Positions 1-10,400 of a DNA stretch of 64,000 nt are shown here, piece by piece. Position numbers and translations under genes: made by a program. Within the stretch, counting starts at the first letter, position 1, and each line of letters starts with the position of its first letter. The stretch is from Neoscytalidium dimidiatum (Eukaryota; Ascomycota; Dothideomycetes; Botryosphaeriales; Botryosphaeriaceae). The notes beneath the pieces are model-generated. The model ran no database searches. It was not told the DNA's origin and saw only the letters and a list, made by a program, of their open reading frames with translations. The stretch covers positions 2,542,001 to 2,606,000 of the forward strand of contig CM074699.1 in NCBI GenBank assembly GCA_037367355.1. The letters are read 5' to 3'.

Positions 1-1269
1 AGAGCTCAGACTACGTTGAGCAACCATGGATCCGTCGGAGCTGACAGGGCTGAGCAGCGCATTGAGAGAACCAGGAGCTTGGGCGAGGCGAGGAGAGCTG
101 GGTAGGCCGAGTCCGACCGGTGAACGGGACGTCGACGCCGCAGCCTTTGCCGTGTCATCCGAAGGTGACTGTTCCTTGCCACTTTTGCTCTTGCTCTTGC
201 TCTTGCTCTTGCTCTTTTTCGACCGACTACGTTCCTCCAATTCCTTCTGCACGAGAAGCTCCCGTTGCCTATCGTCCTCTTCGCGGGTCTTCTTCCTCCC
301 ACGCTGGAATATGGGCATTTCGTCTACCTCCGATACTTCATCGTACTCTGAATCGGAATGGTGTTCTTCGGCGGGTGGCTGCTGCGACTGTTGCGACTGC
401 TCGCTCGGACGTTGCTTCTGGGAAAGGTTGAGGGGTGCAGGCGGGGCTTTCCGTTGGGGGCGTTCCTCAGGGCTAGGAAAGCCATTGGAGCCTAGAATGG
501 GAGTGGGCGCGGTCAGTGAGAGAGAAGGGGTCTTTGTATGAAATGACGACTTGTTGATAGTCGTCTTGGGTGATACGGCGTCGTCATAGGGCTGTGAGCT
601 ACCACCAGTTGCCTCCTCGCGAAGTGTTCTGAGACGGAGATCACTTGGCTTGGGAGAATCACCCGAAGGTAGGCCGTTGGCACCATTACGCGATGCGCCA
701 GTTGAGGCAGAGCCTTCAAGTGGAGAGGGTTCACTGCTGCCTGAGTCCTTGACGGAGGCTTCAGCGGATGCGGATTCATTAGGCTGGATGGGGGGCGACT
801 CCGCAGAAGGTGGCAGCGAACCAGCGTCTTGCGCACGTTGACCAGCCGGTGTGTGCTGCTCGACTGAAACCTTGCGATTGAGGATGCGCAAAGCGTCCGG
901 CATGCCATCTGGCGTGCTGGTGTTGTTGCTCCTGCTGCTCAAGACAGCCTCCTGCACTTCACTCAGCGCTGGCGAAGAACTGTGCTCACGATCTGGAGCT
1001 TCGATTCTCTGCGCCGCGTTTGGCAAAGGCGGGACCTGGGCAAGGTGTTCTTTGAGCTTTTTGCGGTAGCGCTCTCGATCTTTGAGGGCACGCTCCAAGT
1101 CTTTGTTTAGACCCACCACCATATCCTTCTGCTTCGTGACGATCCGCCATAGCTGCTGGTTATGATTCTCCAGACTCTGCTTCTCTCGCCAGAGATTATA
1201 CAAAGCAGCCTCTGGAGACCCTGCGGCCTGTATCAAGGCGGCAAAGTCTGGGGCTTGCGCATTCGCCAT
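1..1269 (-). CDS. Bem3-like RhoGAP, N-terminal part (runs off left edge)
   Basis: An open frame runs on the minus strand from an ATG at 1269 to base 1 with no stop, so the 3' end lies outside the window. The 423 visible residues start MANAQAPDFAALIQAAGSPE and continue through a Lys/Arg/Glu-rich predicted coiled coil at about residues 35-75 (GLNKDLERALKDRERYRKKL). A long Ser/Pro/Gln-rich disordered linker follows, with an acidic patch and a (Lys-Ser)n run at about residues 345-360 encoded by a TTGCTC hexamer repeat. I recognise this N-terminus from fungal Bem3-type proteins (PX, PH and RhoGAP domains), which inactivate Cdc42/Rho GTPases at polarity sites. None of those domains lies inside the window, so the name rests on the N-terminus alone. 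There is no in-frame stop or better ATG just upstream of 1269, so an upstream exon is possible. Confidence 0.6.
   Translation of the reverse strand, partial: MANAQAPDFAALIQAAGSPEAALYNLWREKQSLENHNQQLWRIVTKQKDMVVGLNKDLERALKDRERYRKKLKEHLAQVPPLPNAAQRIEAPDREHSSSPALSEVQEAVLSSRSNNTSTPDGMPDALRILNRKVSVEQHTPAGQRAQDAGSLPPSAESPPIQPNESASAEASVKDSGSSEPSPLEGSASTGASRNGANGLPSGDSPKPSDLRLRTLREEATGGSSQPYDDAVSPKTTINKSSFHTKTPSLSLTAPTPILGSNGFPSPEERPQRKAPPAPLNLSQKQRPSEQSQQSQQPPAEEHHSDSEYDEVSEVDEMPIFQRGRKKTREEDDRQRELLVQKELEERSRSKKSKSKSKSKSKSGKEQSPSDDTAKAAASTSRSPVGLGLPSSPRLAQAPGSLNALLSPVSSDGSMVAQRSLSS
184..217. repeat. TTGCTC hexamer repeat (coding)
   Basis: About five tandem copies of TTGCTC lie inside the Bem3-like frame. 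On the minus strand they encode alternating Lys-Ser. The hexamer keeps the frame when copy number changes. Confidence 0.8.
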
Positions 1270-2310
1270 GGATTGAGATCCCGTCGACGATTTCAAGTTG
1301 GCGGCCGAGGCATTGGACGATATGGACGAGACAGCAGAGTCTATGGAGGTGTTGCGCGGGATTGGCCGGGCGTCGGCGATATTAACGGGCTTGGAAGCAG
1401 GCATTACGGAGGGAGGGGAGGACGGAGGAGGGCGGCCGGCGGATGCGAGCAGCGTGACGGGGCCGGACCGCGAGTGCGCATATGAGGACGGATCTGGCGG
1501 CTTGCTGCTGGCGGTGCTGCTGGCGGACTCGCTGACGGGCGAGGAGCTGGAGGGAGCGGCTCGTGGGAGTCGCTCTTTGGCGCGGCGCCGCTCGGTGGAC
1601 GCGCGGTGGCCAATAGGGCGTCCAGCACTTTCGCGACTCGGTGGTCGTGGAGGCGCTGGATTGGCGGGCAAGGCGGTAGGGCAGCAGCGCGCGGCGGGCG
1701 CGGCGGAGTGGAGCGGCGGCGCAGCTGTGGTTGGGCACAGGGCTCAGAGGGCGGTGGTGAGAAAGCGCAGGCGCAGATGCGGATGCAGATGCAGATGGGA
1801 GTGCAGATGGTTCAGGCGTGCGCTGGGCTGGGGCGGACGAGGCTCGGCGCTGGAGGCTTCGCTGGCGGCAGCGACTCGCGCAGGCAGGTGATGGAGTCGG
1901 CGTGGACGGGCAGGGCTGGGGCGTGGATGGGGGAGATGGTGAAGAGCATGGCAGCTCCATATTCGGAGGGCATATGGGCCGGGATGGCGCCCAGGCCGGG
2001 CATGCGCGCCCGCTGCACGCTCACGAAGGCCGCAGCGGCTCGAATCAGCTTAGGCGGGCACGGTGCAGGCCCGAAGCGGAATATCGTGCGGCGGACGGGC
2101 TTTGCGACAGCCAGCTGTCTCGCTGTGGGGGTGCTGGGGCGCTGCAGATGCTGGTCCTTGGTCCTCGAGCTGTTAGGCGCGCTCGGCTGGCCTCAGATCA
2201 GCACAATCTCTAACGCGCCTGTGCGGGCAGCCGCCGCGCCGGGACACTGGACGCGCTGCGCTGGAGCGACTCGCCCTGCCCTGCCCTTCTCTGCCCGCCC
2301 GCTGGTCCGC

Positions 2311-2339
2311 CTGTCCTGTCCTGTCCTGTCCTGTCCTGT
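2311..2339. repeat. CTGTC pentamer repeat
   Basis: Five to six tandem copies of CTGTC lie in the presumed leader or promoter upstream of the Bem3-like gene. A similar CCTGC tract occurs at about 21737-21770 upstream of the C2H2 gene. Confidence 0.85.
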
Positions 2340-3062
2340 GCTGCGCTGCGCTGCGTCTGCAAAGGCCCAGCCAGCGGCAGCACCAACGGCAGCACCAACA
2401 GCAGCAGCCCGGCAGCGCGCGACAGGCTGCAGGAACACGCCCGCGTCCGCGCTCGTTCGTCATGAGCGCATCACAGCCGTGGCCGATCCTGAAACACCGC
2501 CGCAGCCCAGCTCATAATGCTCCCTCTTCAGGCCGCTCCCCTGCTCATCACACGCGCCCGCCCAACCATTGGCTGCGCGCGCCATCCGCCCGTCAACCAT
2601 CTGACCTCCACGCGCGGCCCTGATCTCCACGCCCGCCCTCGTCTGCCGCCCCATTGGCTGCCCGTGCCACCGCGAGTGTGACGGGCCTGCGCTGCCCGCG
2701 CCTATTGTATGTATCGCAACCCACCCTCTCCAGAACGGCGCGCGGCGACGTGCCTCTGCCCTCCTCTCGCGCTCATTGCGATCGCTCGCCCCGAACGGCT
2801 TTTGAGCAAGCCGGAGGCACGGTCCAGACCACGCCCGGCACAAGCCGGAATGATGAGCGCCTGCAGCTCGACGAGAGCGGCCAAATTGGCCTCGTCCCAT
2901 ATGCAGGGAGGGGTCAACACATCCAGCGTTTGCAGCGAGCGAAGGAAGGAACCCGTGGCCGCTGCGCTGCCGTCCCGGGCCTTTCTCTACGCACTATATC
3001 TCCTCCCACGCGCTGCCGCCACCGCCGCCGCCGCCGTCGCGCTCACCGTCACCGGCGCCTCC

Positions 3063-3090
3063 GCTGGCGCTGGCGCTGGCGCTGGCGCTC
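3063..3090. repeat. CTGGCG hexamer repeat
   Basis: About four and a half tandem copies of CTGGCG in non-coding GC-rich sequence, about 1.8 kb upstream of the start of the minus-strand Bem3-like gene. Confidence 0.8.
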
Positions 3091-3945
3091 TCGTCAGCTC
3101 GTGGCCATCGGCCGTATTTCGCCTCCACGCGCCAGCTGCCGCCGCTCTGCTGCACGCTGCGCGCCGCACGCTGCTGCATGGCCGCACCCAACTGCGGATG
3201 CACCCCGGGGGCCGAGCAGATGATTGACATTGTGGCGCTGTTCAGGGCAATAATGCCGGCGGTGCAAGGCCGGCCAGCGGCTCATGTGCGCCCGACTGTG
3301 ACGCTTCGGGTAACACGCATCGTGATGCTCCTATTGCACTGCTGTTTTGCCTCGCGGTGTTCTTCATCTAGGAAAACATCATCCCTCCCCTTTCTGAGCC
3401 CGGCCCGTGGTTTATCTCGGCGCCACCGTCTAGCGGCGGGCGTGAATAGCAGAATGGCGTCCCTGCTCGCTGCTGACGAACTACTGCAGGTACCAATTTA
3501 CCACCACACTTAGCAATCGACCAATTTCCACCGCGACCATCAGCATCAGCATCGACATCACGAGGCCGCTTCCCCTGCTCGTCCACAGCCCTGACGCGTG
3601 CGGTGGCGTCGGTGTCAGAACAACACTCGAGACCTCCCGTCAGACAACAATAGAACAAGACTTCACTCACCCTCACCGGTCGCAAGCATCAGCGTGTGCT
3701 GTCTCAAGATGCCTACGGAGGCATTGCGTTACGAGCTGCCTGCATCGGATCTGTTTCAAAGTCCCGCACCTGGTCCCGCGACGATGACTGGCAGAAAGCT
3801 CTACCACGCGCAGACGGGGGTGAAGCTTGTTCTCACTGTCGAATAGCAGCTGCGGTTGATGGCTTTCCTGAATTGGAAGTCGTACATTTGTCAACTATTC
3901 GTCCACAGGGCTGCTCGCCTACGCGCCCCAAGCACTCGACTCTTC

Positions 3946-3964
3946 TTTTTTTTTTTTTTTTTTT
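3946..3964. repeat. poly-T run (19 bases)
   Basis: An uninterrupted T run in a gene-free region. No function can be read from it. Confidence 0.9.
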
Positions 3965-6614
3965 GGCTTCTGTTCAGCCTTGCTCATGTCACTCACCGCC
4001 ACTGTCAACGTCAGCGGAAAGGCTTCCCGTGATACTCCAGTGCTGACGCTATCGCGCCCTTCGCATATAGCCTGTACAGCCTGCCTTGGAATTGGCAGCA
4101 TTCTGCAGCTCCAACAGCCATGATGCCGGCATTCGCCCTGCGCGACTTTCGGGATGAACAGCGAAGATCGCCGTAGCCGCCGACTCTGCAGCTCTCGGAT
4201 ATCGCGCATCGATCCTGGACGACCATCAATCGGTCCGCTCCTCAGAAATAGCGTCGGCACCATATCTCGGTTCGACAAACCCCATGGATGCCGCTGCTGA
4301 AGGTCAGACGGACCCTGTCCCGACTTCAGACCCCCAAAATCCCAACCTTAAGCCCCTGCACCGTGCTCCTCATTTCAGAACACCCGTTCCTCGGTACGCG
4401 CAATATACAGTCGCCGCATGCGCTCGTATCGCATCCATCGCTGACAGCGTGGCGCGCCGACCTGAAGAAGTGGTGGCGCAGCGGTCCGGCGCTGGTTTGA
4501 ATGCCGAGTCGCCGAGAGATTTCCTGAACAAACTCTCGGGCGGATCGTGACGATCGTTCAGCTGGAGCCGGAGCCGGAGCCGGCGCGCGCGAAATGCTGG
4601 CCGCCTTACACCATGTGAAAGCCTGTCGTTGCATTGCGCAAGACTTTGAATAGAAAGCAACTATCACACCACTATTTTTCTTAATTCCAGGTCGGAAACC
4701 ATTACCGAAGTCTACATATTGCAGTGACAGGTAGACGGGATTTTGCCGGCTGGGAGACTGGTCCCCTCCCAAGCCCCGTCGGTTCCAGATCGAAGTGCCG
4801 CTGTCGCGACCCCAGGTCTGGAGTAAGGTTACCTCCTGCCCGGGATGTATGCACGATGGGTAAGAGACTGCAACCTTCCTTGTTATCCAAAGTCTAGAAT
4901 TCTTCAATGGCGTCAGCATGCGTGCAGCTGTGCATTCGATGTCTCCCAAGCTCTTCCATTATTCGTGCTTGCATAGACCCTTAGTCTGCGCAAAGTTTGG
5001 TAATACGTCAAGTTCGTGGTGCGTCTTCTGGATATTTGGCTTTTAAGCTATTGCAATTCGTCTGAGGTCTTCGACCCTGATTGCTGCTACAGCGAATCAT
5101 TTCTCCAAGGAATCCCGCGGCATACATAAGTTCCCGAGAACTTTTCCATCTCTTCATGCGTTTTAGCCCTTTGCCCAAAATGCGTTCGGAATATGTCAAG
5201 ACGTGCTTTTCTTTCCTGTTCGTGCAGGCCCAGCCATATTACTCAAACAAACCAGACCCTTCTACCGGATACATCTACCGTGCACCTCAGAGTTTCCATC
5301 AAACAACCGCACAGTCTCGCATGACACCAAAGCTCTTGGATGAACCTCCCCAGGGTCTCTAACAGCCTATCTTTCACCGGCCGTCTCTTCTTTCCACATC
5401 ACCATCCCGCCAAACATACTACAACCAAAACGCTCTGCTGTTCGGGCGTAAGTGGTGTGGTGTTTTGAACATTTGGTCCGTGCCAGTTCACCACCCTGGC
5501 GCTCGGGTATAGGAACAGTACGTACCCTTCTCTTCTTTTACCTATCCATACGCGAAAGGGGGTCACGCCATCCTACCATGGGTTGCCCTATAACGTAGCG
5601 GGCCTGAGCTTTTAGCATGCCTCGCGCCGTCTCCCCCTCCCCCCCACTTCCTATTAATTATTGCTCGCCTAAATATTGAGGCAAGAAAAGGAAATGGCGC
5701 GCATAGCGATGGAACGGCATCCCTGCCCAATGGGAAAGGAAAAGCAATTGGAAACTATAGCATTCGGATGCGAATGCGTGCGAAGCGAGACGAGAGCAGT
5801 CAGTCATACGTGTCCGATGCATTAATTAGCTTAGCCCGGTCAATAACAGGCGACGCCTATAAGCCTGCCGAACCGACCAACCGACCGAGCGAGCGAACGA
5901 GGAGAAGGGAGAACCTACATCCTCACCCTGTGAGGCATTGCCCAGCCCTCGGAACTCCAACCATCCCGCCCCAACGCGCGGAAGGCGGAACACCCGGGGG
6001 TTTGGGGGATGGGAGAGGGCCCCTCCTCGACGGTAACGCCGCCCTCTTCCCACGACTGCTGCGGCTCAGCAGCTGACGACGACTTTGTGTTTTTCTCTCA
6101 CCCTTACCCTTACCCGCTTCGTAGCATGTTGGCACGATCTGAGGTTTCGCGCGGGGGGGGGGCTTCCAGTTCCGAAAACTGGTGCGACAGGGGGAGGCCT
6201 GCTTCGTTTCAAACTATTTCCGGAGAGCAGAGATGGGGCCAAGGAGAAGGCAGGCCTTGGCTGACTACGGATGATCTCGTGCGCAGAAGGGGACGAGCGA
6301 TAGATTGAAACGATCTTCTGCATCGGGGATGGTGATAACGGGAGGAAAGGAGATGCTGTGCAGCAGATCAGCTGCAACCGTATCTGCTATACGACTTCGT
6401 AGCGAAGGAGAGACGGTGGTATTCCTATCTCAAGAACCCAAGGTTATCGGAAAAAAAAAAATAAAGAATGGCTCCAATGCCAATCTCCGCCCGCTCCCTG
6501 CCGGAATTGATGTCCCTCGTAGAGTCGTAGAGGCGTCCTCAAAACATTAGACCCCTCTTTCCAACGTAGTCACGCGAAGGTAACATGTCCGACATCCTAA
6601 ATGCTCGCTGTCCC

Positions 6615-8964
6615 TCAAACGATCGCCTCCGCCGCGTGCTCCCCGTCGAAATCATCAAACATCCCAAAACAGTCGACGTCCCCCTCATCCTCCCACTCCG
6701 CCTCACCATCACGGTCGTCATCCCCATCAAACACCGTCCCATCCTTTGCGACGACCACCCTCTTTGCCCTACCCCTAAACGCCGCATCCCCAACCACCCA
6801 CGCCCTCGCCTTCCCCTCCCGCGTGACCGCCCACACCGTCAGCTCCGGCGACTCGTTCACCGCGAGGGCGGCGCACTCCCCGTCCAGCGTGCCCAGCTCC
6901 ACGCCGCGCAGCCGCAGCGGCCACGGCGCGCCGCGGTGTTGCGGGAGCGTGGGATCCACGTCGGCGGGTTGTCGACGACGGTCCTCATCATCCGGCCACC
7001 ACTCGAGCCAGAGCTCGCGGGCGCAGGAGAAGGGCTGCTTGTTGTTGTTGGTGGTGGTGGTGGAGGCGGACGACGTCAGCCCGGAGCAGCTACAGCCGTG
7101 GTGGGCCCACTGGTCGATGTTGTGTTCCATGCGTGAGTCCAGGAGGAGGTCGGGTGGGATGGAGTAGAGCATCAGGACGTCTCCGGTCTCGCGACGGTGG
7201 GAGGGGTCGTCATGGGGCGTGGCGGCGGCGCTCGAGGAGCTTGCGGTCGCGTCGCTTCCGGCGGTTTGGACGCGCGGAAAGCGGAAGGAGGCGGCTATGC
7301 GGACGCCTTCGGATAGGTTTGCATCTGCGCTGTAGTGGCTTGGGATCATTCCGGGATGCGGCGGGATGAGGGCCACCTTGCGGATTAATTTGATGAGGCC
7401 GCCCAGGGGCGCGTCGCTGCCAAGGAAGAGGAGGGATGTTGTCGGGTCGATGAAGAGGTGGTGGCAGCCGTCTGAAAGGGGAACGGCCCGGTAGTGGTCA
7501 TGAGCTACCAGTGATGTTCGTCTCCATGAACCAGTACCGGCGCTTCGATAAGCCCAGGTGAAGGGCGTGGGGTATTCGCAATGAGAGAAGTGCTTGTGAA
7601 TTTCAGTTCGGTCATCAGGATGCGCCACACTGGAGATGATGCGGAGCTTGTGGGTGGAGTCTACGCCTGCAATATGGTGTTAGTCTGCCATCAACGTGAA
7701 AGACGACCTGACTGCAGTCTCGTGATGACATACCTGATCGTGGATTCAGGAAGTAAAGAAAGTCACTGGGTGAAGATACGGGGAACCAGCGATTCAGGTC
7801 TTGTGAAGTCTGCTTGTCCACCCAGTGCAACTCTATCCCTCCTGCACATCCAAATGCTACACAACGTTTTTGGGGACAAAGCGCCACACTGCGTGGTGGA
7901 TCGTCTTCGGAGCACAAGTGACGATAAATAGTCCGCGATCCTGTTGACAAAGGCATTCGACGTTGTCTTCCTGCATATGGGAGCGGTGACCCTGCAGATA
8001 CCGGAAGAGAGGCGGTTATGTGCTCATTCCATGTCTGATTGACGAAATTCTGTAGGTATCTTACAGGATCTCGAATGCCTTGGAGAGTCGCATCCATATC
8101 TCCACTTCGTACGTTGATCGAATCGAAACTAGGGACATAATGAGCAGCATCCTGCTCGACAGTTGTCGCCCGATCATCTCGAGGATACAGCCTGCTCGTG
8201 AAGATGGAAGACTTTATTGTTGTGCGATGGCCGGCGACGTTTTCCACAAAGTCCCCCGGTTCAAGGGGGTTGATCGTATTCTCAGAGTTGGCTCCACTAT
8301 CCAAATCACAGATAAAACCCATCCGTCCTTCCAGCAAAGTAGCAACGGCAAACCTGGACGCAGAAGCGTCCATGCTCATGGCCAATATCCTGCGCGGGCA
8401 CATGAAACTTGAAATCGGACGCATGTCGGCTTCTTCTATGGCATAGACATAAACCATGCCTGCCTCCGCCACCAGGAGGAATTGACCGCACACGCTGACT
8501 GAGAAGATGAGTCCCGGACCACGCTTTTTGGTCAATCCTCCATATCCGCTCGCAAGGTCGCCAAAGTCGACTTGACAACATTCGACCAGACATGAACGGT
8601 GGCCAACATGCTCTTTGCTTTCGTGAGATGGCGAGTCTTGCAAGCCGTTTCCTGTCCATCCCCCGGAGAGGGAACACTGTCGAGCAAAATATCGACTGAG
8701 AGTCCATTCCTCGGAAAGAGGGCTCTTGCGGGACCAAAGATCGGAATATGCACCGGACCACCAGCCACCTCTTTTGAGCATGCAGGACAGAAGGCGCTGA
8801 TCGAGACTTGCTCGCATCCAGGTACTGCAGGTATGACGAGCCGCATTGAAATCGCGGGGAGATAAGTAAACAAAGATTCGCTGGATTATCTCAGGGGGCA
8901 ATGCCATGCTGATCGGTTTGGGCATCGGTTCGACATTGCTCGGGGTAGTCGGTTCGGACGACAT
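6615..8964 (-). CDS. F-box domain protein
   Basis: Two exons, 8964-7734 and 7666-6615, flank a 67-bp intron with a GTATGT donor and GCAG acceptor. Joining them restores a continuous frame of 760 residues. Residues about 22-58 ([18 protein letters not shown], then a Trp/Arg-rich stretch) form an F-box, so the protein probably presents substrates to an SCF ubiquitin ligase through Skp1. The remainder resembles a large fungal F-box family, with a beta-rich middle containing a DGCHHLF and GSDAPLGG segment, and it ends in a strongly acidic tail. The middle may be WD-like, but I see no clean repeats. An in-frame ATG at 9012 would add 16 residues; I prefer 8964 because MSSEP directly precedes the Pro-rich lead-in to the F-box. 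The substrate is unknown. Confidence 0.82.
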
Positions 8965-10400
8965 CGTTTCGAGGCAGAGAGGACCTGGGTCAGAACGAGA
9001 CAGCGGTCCCAAATCTGGCTTCTTAGGAATGAGCGGACCGTTAACGGACGCCGTAGCGGCGACCCCTCTGGAAAGGAAAATTGATGAAGACGTTGCGGCA
9101 GAGATGCCTCACAGGGCGGAGACCGGTAGCAGATACTGAGATTAAGAGACGTTGAACGAGAGACAAGATGTATAGGAACGGCAGTAGGTTGAGATTTGAA
9201 GTACCGGCGCTTCCACAGAAACGCAAGAGAATCATATCGCCATGGCAATACTACGGCAGGAGCCAGGGCCAGGGGAAGCAAGAGCATATCGTAATCACGT
9301 ATTTCAATGTCATCGATAAAGCGGGCGTAGAAGTGGCGAGGGAGTGGATCAGTGTTGTCAAGTACAGGTGAGATGTAATTGCCTCTCCGTGAGTTCAGAC
9401 GACTGTGTCCGCATTTCGGCTCTCCAGTCGCTCCCCCTGCTGCATCACATGCGCGTGGAGGTTCAAGGCAGGCCAGAAAATTGAAAGCTACTTGGTCGAA
9501 TTGGAAGACACCTTATTCGGTGGTATTTGACACCACAGAAGGCAAGCCTGGTGGGCGCTATGGAGGCGGCAAGTCCCAATCTCTGGGCCACAGGGTCGAT
9601 GCGCATCAACAGAGCAGAGCCCGCAGGTTGGACGAAGGGGCAGGCAGCTGGAGTAATGGGAGCACAACGGACATATGCCGTGAGACGTTTCGGGTGCGGA
9701 ACCAGAGCTGAGCTGCTGGCGCGCGTTCGATGGCATTCTGGGCCGGCCGGCGGGTAGTGACCGGGGCGATCAGGTGTTGCAGGTGGGAATCTGGCAAGCA
9801 TGGCGTACAAGAGCAGGTTAGCTTAAGGTTCGGCGAGGAGTGGAGGGCCGCTGGCAGTGATGACGCGTGGACGCTGATCGCAGCGGACGGGAGGGGTGGT
9901 TGCGCAGGCGGGAGACCGTCTAATGCTCCCTGCGCATGAGAGGTTGAGGGAGTGGAGTGGAGCGCGGCGCGGGATGTAGGATGATGGGTTGTGGCGCCGT
10001 GTCGAAGGGAGCTCCCGCACTGTGGACTGCAGCGATCTCCTCTCGGCCCGTGATGCTGGGCACCGCCCGCGCGCGCGCACTGCCCTGGGCTGGGCTGGGC
10101 TGCCCTGGTGACGTGGGCTGCGGCCCCCAGCACGGCCAGCCTGCGAGTCGCTGCCACGGCCTGTTCACCTCGACCCTTCACGCAGCCTCCACCGCAACCC
10201 AATCGCTCCCAACAGCCTCGAAGCGCTGCCCACGTCGACGGGCCTAGCACCCAGGAACATCGCAGCAATGCGCCCTCGCAGCCCTCGCTAAGCCCGCTCC
10301 CTGCTGCACACCGCCAATCACTGTCCGCCCGCCAGCCGTCTAGCCGCTCGAGACTTCTGCCCTCGCCGTCCGCCAAGTGCAACCACGCCGCACCACGACC
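8965..10400. other. intergenic region between divergent genes
   Basis: About 1.4 kb separates the divergent F-box gene (-) and the unknown-function gene (+). Overlapping open frames here are low-complexity Arg/Ala/Pro-rich translations of GC-rich sequence. No supported gene is seen. It presumably holds both promoters. Confidence 0.5.

Larger units (their letters stand above)
1270..6614. other. 5.3 kb without a recognised gene
   Basis: Bases 1270 to about 3300 are GC- and pyrimidine-rich and hold several short tandem repeats. They look like the leader and promoter of the minus-strand Bem3-like gene. From 3300 to 6614 composition is ordinary, with a 19-base poly-T run at 3946-3964. Open frames here are short, unlike any family I know, and overlap one another on both strands. 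The longest is 207 codons on the minus strand (4326-4949). I saw no tRNA, rRNA or transposon signature. Confidence 0.5.

Noticed and set aside
4326..4949. 207-codon minus-strand ORF in the 5.3 kb gap
   Set aside because: No resemblance to any family, other overlapping registers are also open, and codon use and composition (Ala-Pro repeats, scattered Cys) look random.
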